A stretch of DNA of 64,000 nucleotides from positions 13,616,001-13,680,000 of the forward strand of contig CM034412.1 of assembly GCA_019925095.2 (NCBI GenBank), in the 5' to 3' direction. A model generated the notes under the pieces. The model was not told the origin of the DNA and made no database searches. It saw only the letters and a list, made by a program, of their open reading frames with translations. Of this stretch, positions 41,301 to 53,300 are shown in pieces. Source of the stretch: Dendrolimus kikuchii. Taxonomy: Eukaryota > Arthropoda > Insecta > Lepidoptera > Lasiocampidae. How positions within the stretch are numbered: position 1 is the stretch's first letter; each line of letters starts with the position of its first letter. The translations under genes were made by a program, and so were the position numbers.

Positions 41301-44300
41301 AAATATTTTTTCATAATTTCTTCAAGCGGGTCGTGGTCTTCTTCCATCATGCTCAAGTGTGAGCAGAACACGACCGGCGATGTGGTTGAGGTGCGGCAGC
41401 CGTGCAGCACCCAACCCAGCTGCGTACGAGAGGCGACCGGTTGGTGACGCGGGCCTTTACGTACTTCATTTGAAATAATCAGCTCCCAATTATCTTGGCC
41501 GATTAGTATCTTCGGTGTAGCTCTTTCATAGATGAGTACATTTTCTATCTCCTGCAGATGTGCACAGCCCTGCACATCGCTCCGATGAACGGTCTGGCTG
41601 AAGAAGCTCATGTTCTTTATTGTGCGAGCGTCCCTCAGTGTGTGTTCTTCTGTTTCATATGAGCCTCTTATCCTGGCGGACACTCGCATGCTGTAGTCAT
41701 GCGATGATTCTTCACCGTTGACTCCCTGCATCTTCATGGGATCCCGTGGTCCGCTAAGTCCCAGTTGCTCGGCCAGCTGCGCATCAATAATGGTCACGGT
41801 GCTGCCTTCGTCCAATAGTGCGTAGGTGTGACGACTGCCCCTCGGTCCGGTTATAGCGACCGGGGCCACCTTCAGATAGGCACGTCGTTTGTTTCTTCCA
41901 TCATTGATAACGCTGTTGATCGCGGACGCTAACACTTCTCCCGCCGGTTCTGACGTCACACTCACTGCACTTGGACTTACCTCGTTAACTTCAGGTCTCC
42001 TTTGGTGATGCAGCAAGCGGTGGTGGTGTAGCGTACACCTTTCCACCCCACACGGCGGGGCGCGGCACGAAGAACGTCGATGCCTACTTCGCAGGCAGCG
42101 GAAGCACACTTTACACTTTTTGGCTAAGTCCCACCGCGCGCTCACATCCGCACCGACGAACTTGCGGCAATCGCTAAGTTTATGATCGCGTTTGCAGACT
42201 GGGCACGGTTCACTTTTTCTCATATTCACGCGTTCACTGTCGTTGTTCACTATGTGTATGTGCTCCGTCCTCCTTTTCGATCGTGCCATCTCGCTCTCGC
42301 GTTCGATCGGTGCATACGCGGCGCACTTGTCTGCCTCTTCATTCAGGAAGCTCGCAAGTTTCTTAAGTTCCGGAACCCCTTCGGTCTTCATAGCTGCATA
42401 GTCGTACCACTTGTTCCTTACGATTGGAGTCAGCTTCTCCACTGCCGCGCGTAGCATCTCTGGGCTATGTAAATACTGCGGCTTGTTCAATACTTCAATT
42501 GTTGCTACTAGGTTTGCCATCTTGTTGGCAAATAGGCACAAGTCCCGAGGGCTGTCGGTGACTCGTGTCCATGTCTTCATTTTCTCCATTTCTCCCAGCA
42601 CAAGGGCATCTGGACGGCCGAACCTTCTTTCCAATGCCTTCAAAATATCTTCAGGCCCCGTCTGGGTAATCAGCAGGGCACTGACGGCCTCCAGTGCGGC
42701 TCCCCTTAGGCTTCTACGTAGGCGCGCGACGTTCTCCCCTGCTGAGAAGCTCCCTCCCGATTCCCGAAAGGCTGCCTGGAAGGACAGCCATTCGCCACTA
42801 TTTCCATTAAAAGTCGGGAGTTCTTGCATGTATCGCTGCGCCTGTCTTGTGCTCGTTCGCGCCGCTTCAGTGATCGCTTCTGCCAGTGACGTCACATCCA
42901 TGACGTTTGAACGTGCAGGCGGGCCTCGTTCTGAGACCCGTTGTCCGCGTGCCATATTTCCGACGTGGACGCCCTGTCCCCGTTCATTCATTCTCCCTAT
43001 ATCGCTGGCTAACGTCGCTGGGGCGGGGGGGGGGGGGGCGGGGGGGGGGGTTCTGTGGCATGTGGTTCCTGCGTTTGCGGCAGTCTCTCGAACCACATGT
43101 CTACTCTTCTTGATGGTAGTTCGCTTTCTTCGATGACGTCATCATCGTCCGATGATTCGGCTTGTAGCCTATTTATTCTCGCTTGTTCGAGTTCAACGGC
43201 TGCCTCCAACTGTTTCAACTTCAATGCGGCTAGTCTCTCTTTGGCTTCCAGCTCGGCAAGTCGTCTGCGGGAAGTCGTGGAGCGTAGTGACTGCGGTCTT
43301 GAAGTTTCTTCTAGAGTGCATTCTTTTCTGCGAAGTATTTCGCGTAAAACTGGCGGTGGTTGTGGCTGCAAATCCGTAACAGAGACCGGCATTGTTGCTT
43401 TTACTGTCGTTGCCGACGCCGTTGGCGTTGCTTTTACGGCAGTTGCTTTTACTGTCGTTGCTTTTACGGTCGTTGCTTTTACTGAGCTAGTCTCTGTTCC
43501 GGATTCCGCCGTGACACTGCCAGTTGTCGTTGAGGTTGTTGCTACCTCTGTCGCACTCTTCTTGTTCGCCTGCGCAGCGTCCTTTTCGATTCTGCTTCTC
43601 GTATTCGGCATACTTCAGTTCTTCCAATACGGCTCGAAGCTGACCAGACGATGTTGGTGTTGCAGTGGACTGTAGGACTGTAGAGGGTTGGTCGCTGGTT
43701 CGGGTAACCGATTTTCCGAAATGAAAACAACCGAAAACGATGCTACGGGAGGCTTCGACTTCGTTGGCGTTGGCGGGAGGGAGCTTCTTCTTATGAACTG
43801 CGAACGAACTAAACGAACTACTCACGGACTACAAAACGAACTAACACACATGCGCCCCAAAGGCGTCCTATATTTATAGAGGCTACCTCCGCCGACCCCT
43901 CGCTTCGTCGTAACACCCCCTTTACTTTATTTCCTTAATTTTACATACATTAAGCCTTATGTTAACTTACCACTATTATACATTTTGGTACACCCTAGAT
44001 CTTAGTACATTTCGAGGGTCCTTACACAGTTGTGACCCATGGTTTTTGTTAGCGGGACGTCGTAATGGGCGTTTACCTCGCCCCCCGCTTCATTAGTATA
44101 AATATAAAGCGCTGAGCGCCCTTACCATTACCTCATTACAAAAACGTGCGCTGTCGAGCGCGGACCTCTGCCTGCACCATCATTATGGCCTACTCGCGTT
44201 CGGAGTAGGCAGTAGTGCAGGCATACCTCACGGATCCCGGGCTCCGGTTGCGTTCTGCAGTCCCGTAGCCCGGTTTCCGCTACCCTTTTGGGTCCCGGGT

Positions 44301-47300
44301 TCCAGGCGGCGTTCTGCACGCCTGTAACCCGGTTCCCTTTACATGCTGAGTCCCGGGCTCCAGGCGGCGTTCTGCACGCCTGTAGCCCGGTCTCATTTAC
44401 CGGGATCTAATAGGGTCCTACTGGTCAATAAAAGGCACAACGCTACAACATTTATTTCCTAGTGAGTTAAGGCTTATTACATTTTATATTCAATTCTTAT
44501 AATTATAATTTATTTATTTAATTTCAAATTAATAACGGTTAAAAATAAACTATATCTATCTCAGTCCGACCCGTCTCTTTCCTGCGCCTAACGGTCGCGT
44601 ATACATAGTCTGTGAGGCTTAGCAAATTATACCTATGTTTGGACTGTTGGACTGTAGAGGGTTGGTCGCTGGTTCGGGTAACTGAGCTTCCGAAATAAAA
44701 CCACCGAAAACGATGTTACGGGAGGCTTGAACTTCGTAGGTGTCGGCGGGAGGGAGCTTCTTCGTTGGCTTATCTTGAACTACGAACTACGGCTTGTCAC
44801 GAACTACAAATGCGCCCTCAAGGCGTCTCATATTTATAGAAGCCGCCTCCGCCGACCCCCCGCTTCGTTGTAACACCCCCTTTACTTTATTTTCCTCAAT
44901 ATTACATAAACCAAGCCTTATTCTAACTTATTACTATTACACATTTTGGTACACCCTAGATCCTAGCCTATTCTGAGGGTCCTTACATTGTTACGACCCA
45001 TGGTTTTCGTTTGCGGGACGCCGTTATGGGCATTTTCCTCGCCCCCCGCTTCATCATTATAAATATAAAGCACTGAGCGCTCTTACAGTTACTACTCGCT
45101 TACGGAATAGGCAGTAGTGCAGGCATACCTCACGGATCCCGGGCTCCGGGTGCGTTCTGCAGTCCCGTAGCCCGGTTTCCGCTACCCTTTGGGTCCCGGG
45201 TTCCAGGCTGCGTTCTGCACGCCTGTAACCCGGTCCCCTTTTCGTGTTGAGTCCCGGGCTCCAGGCGGCGTTCTGCACGCCCGTAGCCCGGTCTCATTTA
45301 CCAGGATCTAATAGGAGTCCTACTTTCAATGAAAGACAAACGCTATAACATTTATTTCCTAGCAACTTAAGGCTATTATACATTTTATACATTTAACTCT
45401 AATAACTTATTAATTAAATTTTAAATTAATAACTTTTCAAAAATAAACTATATTTGTCTCAGTCCGACCCGTCTCTTTCCTGCGTTTAACGGTCGCGTCT
45501 ATATTATCTACGAGGCTTAGCAAATTATACTTATGTTCTTATCGCCTGTTTAGATGGGTCGGTGAGTTTCATACATTAATGTTTGTCGTCGTCAACAAAA
45601 AGATAAATCGAAAAAAAAACGATTCGTCCTAACAATTCGTGTTTGTTGACCTTATTCATGATTTTTTTTACGATTCGTGAATATCATAATACAATTAATT
45701 GATAGACGTTATATTATTGTTCCATTTTAATAATAAAGACGAATCGTGACTTTTATTATTCATAAATAATCAAGATTCGTCAATGTGTGAATGAGTCTTA
45801 ATGCCTCATATACAATATGCTTACTTGAATGGCAGTAAACAGGACAGTGGGGATCGTGAGTCTAAAAAAATGCGATATATACTCGCTCTGCCCGCTTTCC
45901 TCGCTACTTTCGTGCTTGCTGCCGTAACAGTGGGCCTTGTAAACAGGGTGTTATTATATATACCTCACTTTTCTCCTAAAGGTAAATTTTTGGTCAATTG
46001 TGTCTTTAGATGATTAATATTAAACATTTTACTGTGATATCTAACTTTAGATATGGCGAAAGTTGTTTAAGACATCCAAACATCATGAAATAGTAATTTA
46101 TTTCAAAAGTCCTGTTTGTAATGTACGAAAATGTATTTTTTTTTTAAATATTCGTTCATTTCATATTTGCTACACAAGTATTCCTCTCCCTTAAGGAGTA
46201 ATATTTCTTTATTCTTACTTTAAGGCTTAGCCACAATTTGGTTATGTCACTTTAATAATAATAATAATCGGCAGACAAACACGCATATTGTATATCCCCA
46301 AATTAAGCAAGTTACGCTTGTGTTATGGGTAATACACAACGGACTACTCTGGGGCCGATCCCAGACACCCAGACCATAGTAAATAACGGAAAAAATTTAC
46401 TATACCAGGAATCGAACCCGGAGCCTCTGCGTTGTAGTGAGGTAGGCCGGCAATGGCTTAGCCCGCTCAACCACAGAGGCCGTCAAATTAGGCCAAATTA
46501 GGCCTCAGCAGCCCTATCACAAGAATGTGTAATGCATACAACCGTTTAAACTCAAAATTAGATGATCTCGATATTTTTCACAAAACATATAATTGGTTTA
46601 AATATAAAGTGTTGACATCAGCTGAGACTATAAAATAATTGATAGGCCTTTCATGTTTGCACTTGTACTTAGTTATATATATTTATTTTTAATTTAATTC
46701 TTTTTGCATTTTTTTTTACCTTATTAATTTTGACAATATTATTCATTCATTTAACTTTTAACTATATTTGTACTTGACACATGGATAATATTGACATTAA
46801 TTAATTAAGATATTAGTAATTGACATTCGAATTGTAAATGCTGTGCACTCTTTTAATGGGTCCACACATCAGAACTTTTATATTAAGGGATTTGTAATGT
46901 AACATAATAATGTGCGTGCTGTTGGTGTGCCTTAAATAAATAAATAAAATGATGTGTGGAATAATTATTGCAAAAATCCTGTTTGTAATAATGTACGAAA
47001 ATGATCTATGGAAAAATAGTGTAAAGTTTTTTAGACATTTTAGTCATTGGTAAAGAACGAAGCTTAATCTGCCCAATGGTGTTGATATTCTTACTTTTAA
47101 CTGTAGTTTATCTGTTCGTTAGCGCTATCGGTTCAATAACTTATAAAATTGCGTTTCTGAACACACCATCGTACGATATTTAAATTAGGTTCAACTTAAC
47201 TGACCAATATTAGGCGTTTATCTATTCTATATCTTTTGCTTGACGTTTTGTTGTTGACGTTTTTGTTTGATGTAAATATTAGATATTCCTTCTTAAATAG

Positions 47301-50300
47301 ACCCATCTAGTGGCGAGTTTTGGTATCATCATTCTTCATCTGTATGGCAACACTTATTTGTTGTAGCCAGCCTTCTGATCACTTTTTGTTTCTCTGTTTG
47401 TACGAACTAATCTCCGATTTAAATGAAATATTGTACGGTGGTAGCTTATATACCTGGTCAACATATAGGATACTTTTGATCCCGAAAAATTAAAGAGTTC
47501 CCGTGGGATAGTTAAAAAAACTTTAATTACTTAAACAGTTTATTATACAACTTATGCACCTAATTAAGTATTGATATTTCCGGTATCATCATACAATAAA
47601 ACAATTTATACATTAAAAAACAATTTGTACATTAAAAAGACGAGCTTCTGCGAAAAAAGTAGCCTTACTAAAACAGTGTCTAGCATAACGTATTTCATCA
47701 TCATATTAAATAGACTAGATGGCGCTGATAGTATTCTACATCGCGATCGTGACGCGGACGAAGTCGCGGGTATCAGCTAGTTATTATATATTTTTTGTAT
47801 ATACCGTGAATAATTTATAATATTTTATTTTCTAGATCTATAAGAGTATCAGTGAAGTCGTCAGCCTTAAATTGCCTATCTGAAATTCTGCAGTTGTATC
47901 CACAGGTGATGACTATGTATTTGGATAAGGACGCTGATGTTAAAAATCATAATATTTCTGGTAAGTTTTTATACATAACACATTTTTTACGTATTCTTTA
48001 ATGTATTCAAAATATCTATTTATTTGGTCTATTTTCCAATCATAAGTTAGATAAAATAATCACTGTGAAATATAGTTTATAAATTTGTAATCATTAACAC
48101 ATAAGTCTAATTTCAATGACGAGGAATTCAATCCTTGCCATTCATTACATAATATGGATCTTCTGGCAATGAGCGATTTCTGCAACTCGACGATGTAGCG
48201 CCTATTTTGCCTACTGGATGAAAGAATCCGGGAAGTCCACCAGCCTCTTGAACATTACTGAAGGCTTCCCAGAGGCTACCTGAACATTCAGATTCCAACC
48301 CACCGCATTCTAGTAGAACATGGGCGGCTTTTTCTTCTGTACTGTGCATATTTTTAATATTATCTTATACTGAAAGTAAAGAAGAACATCGTAAAACCCG
48401 TATATCAAGATTACCGTGGTATAAAACCCGCTAATCTGCCTTTGACAAGCATTGATGGGTATGTTGCCCTTTAACCTGAAATGGGTTGGCCAGAGCACAA
48501 CATTGGACTATTATGGGCTGATATTATTAAATATTAAACAATATACCTCCAATATAATAATATCTGCGATATAAACGTTTACTTGCCTAGTGTATTTAAA
48601 TACAAATATCCCGGTTTTGCCTCCAGGTAGGGTAAATTTTGTAATCGCATTTGCCTGTTTACTTTTGTTTGGATGTCTGGGATCGGACCTCAGATTTTTT
48701 CGTTTAATATTACCCATAGCCCAAACTTGACTTGCATAAATTAGGGATATACAATGCGTGTGTTTGCCTGCGAGTTGTTGAAGTAATTAAACAAATATTT
48801 CCAGGTTCATCAGAAGGTACTGATTCTAACCAAGAACACGTAAATGAATTCATACTCGAACGAAACGTTTGCTATCAAGACTCACTTACTGACTCTCTAA
48901 GTCAAGATTTATTAAACCGCAGTCTTGATAGTGAATCAAAATCTCAGGTAAACTCAAAAAAGGACAGTAAAAGTCTTGAGAAATCAACAGAAACCGAGAA
49001 ATCTTCTAAAGACGTCCCCAGTATAGACAGCAAAGCGATATTCGCCAGTGTGATGACTGATAGTACAAATCCTAATATGTCGAATAGTAATTTTACAACG
49101 AATTCTAACATGACAGGTAGTAATGATCCTACGACTGGTTACCCCATGTCAAGTAGCGGTGATATTTTATCTTCTAGTATAGATTTAGATATAAAGTTTG
49201 ATCACTTTGGTGAATCTACGACGAATCTTGATAATTTAAAGGATTTTGAGAAGAAAGAATCAAAAATTAAAAGACCTCTCAAAAGGACTGATGAAGTACA
49301 AAGTAAAGATGCCCCAGATAATAATGAAGCGAAAGAATCTATAGAAAGTGTTAAAGATTTTGAGTTTCAACATATTTCGGAGATATTTGTGTTATACTGT
49401 GGTCATAATGATCCCCAAATTAGGGGTCTGGTTAGGGTATGTATTGGAAGTTATTTGGTAGCAGCTTTGGATTATTCTCACGGTGATTATAGTAGATGGA
49501 GAAATCTTAACACTTTGCCTAAAGAAGTGTTTGAGAATGTTAGTATTGAGAAGCTGATTGAAATTGTTTTGAAGGTAACTTTTCCTAATAGTTTTTTTTA
49601 AACTGAAATTAGAATTTTGACATTTGACTTAATATTTGCCTTGACTAATGCTGCAATTTTCAATTCATATATTTGAAAATAAAAATCATAAAGTAGGCTG
49701 TTCATATCAATAATTGCAAGTAAATGAATTAATTAATAATTACGGATTTCATGATAAATTAGTTCATTTCCGGGGTCGTCAAAAAGATCCTAGAAATACT
49801 TTTTAACTCTGTATGGATTACCGATGTAAGAAAGTGAGACATAGTTTAAAATATTACTGAATTATTTGAGAGATTTGCCTTATGCTGATATAAATAAACT
49901 GGTAATATTTTCTATTGAATCGAGTTTCCATAAGTTAACATCGTTTAAATTCAAAAGTTAAGCCTATTGCTTTTTCCTAAAATATTGTTCCAACTAGAAT
50001 TTTTTTGTATTATTTGTAGGATTAGTTATTAGATTAGTAGTATAATTATTTGTAGGATATACTCCTCCACTTGGAGTCGTATTGTTCATTTCTGAGGGTA
50101 GTGACTTTTATCTTGCACTATTTTTCGCCATTGGAGACGATCAGTGGCAATATTATACAGTGCGTCGTATACGGAGTCCTTGAGTGTAGATCTGCTCGGA
50201 CCAACGCTTCGAACTACGGCAACGAGATGTTTTCCTTCTATTTTGCTAGTGATTACTAGTTTTTTTAAATTGTCTTCCTGTTTCCTGGACATCATATTCA

Positions 50301-53300
50301 AACCTGTATACACAAAATAAATTACTTTGACTTTGACTTTTGACTTTGTTTTCTATGAGTCCGAAGTACTCGAGGACTTTGCGGAAGCAGATAGACGAGT
50401 CTCGGATGTTATTTTAAATTGCTTTCTAATAAATGCATTGGTTTGGTAAGCAATCCAGGATATACGTAACATTTTTCTTCATCAAAAGCGTCAAAATGAC
50501 TGCGATCAGATGCTTTCAAAGTCCAAGTTTCAACTCCATAAAGAAATGTGGAGATCACAATTGTCCGTATTCGTGGAATATATTATCTATTTACAATATT
50601 TTAGGGTTTGTCAGACGAAATTCACTCGACGGTAAACCACACTTTGTCAGCTCTGACAAATTTATCAATAGCTCTATGCGAGAGTGCGCATTGGGCTCTA
50701 CTTATCGATGGTTTGAATTCTCTGGTCAGCGTCGAAACAAATAACTACTGGCTTTGCAGAGTCAACTTGTGTAAATTGTACGAGAAGTTGCCTTACCAGA
50801 AGTAAGTTTTTTCATCATATAAAAAACCATTTCCCAGGCAGTAATCAGGAAAGTGAAGAGGGAAATGGGCAGTGTGAGTTTGTAAATGCAACTTCTTTGA
50901 TTGACCGCTTTCCTGTTTGCTGCTGGGAAATTTGTATTATGTAAATTTGGTGTTATGTTGCTTTCGGTTTCTTGTCCTCATTTCTCAAATGATGTCACAA
51001 ATGTAATAAGTAGTTGTGAATAAGTATAAATATATTTTAACTCTCCTATGAGGCTGATAATGTCATTGGTGACGAAGTCTATAAAAAATTGTTAATGCAT
51101 TAGAGGAAAGGACTTACAGGATAGGTCGCCACACCAGAGGGCTTACACTCAAACATCTTTCGTCGTTCCTTGAAAAAAAACTTGTTTTTTTTGGAATTTG
51201 TAAATTCATTTTCCATTTTATATGTCCAATTTATTTTTGTGTTATATAGACTATTATTGCTCGTTTATCGTCAGCCAATCGCATGCCACTGCTGAACGTA
51301 GGCCTCCCCAAGTCGGCGCCACTAATCCCTGTCCTTCCGACTATATTATTGTAGTTTCTTCTATCTAAAATTTCATTGACTCTTTCGAGCTGATCGGACG
51401 AAAATGAACGGTGAAAGGCGTTTGAGACTAAAGTCCTTGATTGATTGATTGAAGTGAATCTTTCTTCACGTTTTGCGGTTCGTTCGACGAGTGGACTAGC
51501 TGGTTACGGCGGCACAGCTGATACCTCTCAGCATACGGGTGGTTAGTCTTAGAGAAAATGCGGCAAGAGACACACAAAACGCGGCGGGGATTTCGCGAAG
51601 TAGCGATTCGATCTGCGGTCGATCGTAGACTGCGTCACATTAACGTAGTGACAGATGTGCCGAAAAGAAAAAGAAACCAAAGAGGCGGTGACCGAATAGG
51701 TCGGCGTTAATAAAAAAATAATGTCCAACTTTTTGACAGATTATTCATGTTATACTCCGGTTACCATCCAAGAAGTAGACAAATCATGGACACATTAATA
51801 CGGTTGTTGGCCGATCAGGACCAAAAAGTGAGGAACGCCGCGGCACAAGCTATATCAAGGTGAATCGTTGATTCAGTTCATTTATTTGTCAATGGCCGGT
51901 TCGTATATTTTACTCGCAGTTCACTTGATTTACTGTCGGCAAAAGTTTGACATAAGCTTCATACAAGTAACTTCAAAATTCAACCGATGCCGATGGTAAA
52001 GCAAGTGAATGAATAACACGATACTGTCACCGGCCATTAAACCTAGTATATATAGGATGATAACAATAGGGAAGCCATTCATACTTCTTTTATATGTTAA
52101 AATAAATTTTTAAAATTAAAACAAAAAAATTATGACGTCATAAGAGGTACGCTCGAACTAAATCTATGAGGATATCTATGTTTTGTATGATGATAAAAAG
52201 TATCTCAGTTGATTTCACTGTCCGCTTCCCTATTACATGAAATTGATAAAGAGCTTATTAAGATTTCCAAAGTACAATTGACCACATTGTATTCTACCAT
52301 TGAACACTAAATAAAGACTACAGATATAAATAAGAATTAAAAAAATACAACAAAATTACACAATTGAGCCCCAAATCACCGTCAGTTGAGAATGTTTCCA
52401 AAACGCTGGTCGCATTTCCTTGTTCAATGGCAAATTTTATATGCTGCCCTAAATACAGGATAGATCTTTAGTCACATGAAACTTCTATCAAATGGGCTCC
52501 TAGGTCTTTCGTAGAGTCGATAAACTTCGGGACTCCAAGAATCTAGAGTTTCGACACTAATAGCCACAAATATTGTATCCATTACCAATGGATGCATATT
52601 TGCGGGTTTCAGGCCCTCTTGACGTTCAGCTGCAAGTGAGTTAAATCCATAAAATACTCGTATGTTTGCAGTGTGATATCAACAATATATGTTTCCAAAC
52701 ACCAAACACCCGCTAATATGGTGTCAGAACTCGCGAAGGACCAAACTTTGACACTGACCCCAGACTCTTCGATTTTGTCCTTGTGGTTGGTCAGAGATAT
52801 GTACTTTTATTCGGACCTACCAAAACAATTACGGGATGGTCCGAGACTAAAAGTGAAAAATGGTTTAGGACTGTTCCTTGGTGATCTCATGCAAAAACTC
52901 ATGGCGTCAAATTGTAGATATTATACGGTGAGTTGTTTGATTTAAAATTAAATTATATAAAGTCAATGAGATTTTATACCTTTACCCGAATTGTAGGTCT
53001 TGGACAAACTTGAGAGTTCTTGTTGCGATTTTCATAAGCACATTTTACTAGTGTTGATATTTCAATGCAAAATTCTTGCTTTATAATAATCTTTAAAGTT
53101 CCCCTTAAAATCATTTTATAGTCTGACAAATTTTTTGTTGTTTGGTTTTTGATTAGATCAAGTGTCAAAACATTTTAAAAATATACTAATTCTTCATAGC
53201 AAGGTTTGCTAGAAGCACTTCAAGCAATATGCAATAAGTGGAACCCTTGGAAACACATCGAGGAATACTCCGACCAAGGAATCTTAAGCTACTGTTTGGA

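Larger units (their letters stand above)
38070..45597 (-). mobile_element. BEL1: BEL/Pao LTR retrotransposon with three LTRs, no RNase H
   Basis: Minus-strand order: LTR C (45597-44741), a copy of the leader (44740-44641), LTR B lacking its first ~60 bases (44639-43768), leader (43767-43612), gag N-terminus (43611 on), polyprotein frame (43096-38993), LTR A (38998-38070). LTRs A and B are almost identical; C differs at many positions, so A and B are the pair of the younger element. LTRs start TGTTGACG and end CAACA or CGACA. No five-base target duplication is visible at the outer edges, in keeping with recombination after insertion. It lies in htt intron 8, antisense to htt. Confidence 0.9.

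Noticed and set aside
38062..45605. A five-base target duplication around BEL1
   Set aside because: The bases left (TAAAT region) and right (AAAAG) do not match, so no duplication can be claimed.
45801..45842. Codons upstream of exon 9 as the start of a separate small membrane protein
   Set aside because: The acceptor AAACAG at 45842 and the match of the following residues to huntingtin explain the frame better; the ATG at 45801 has no supporting context.
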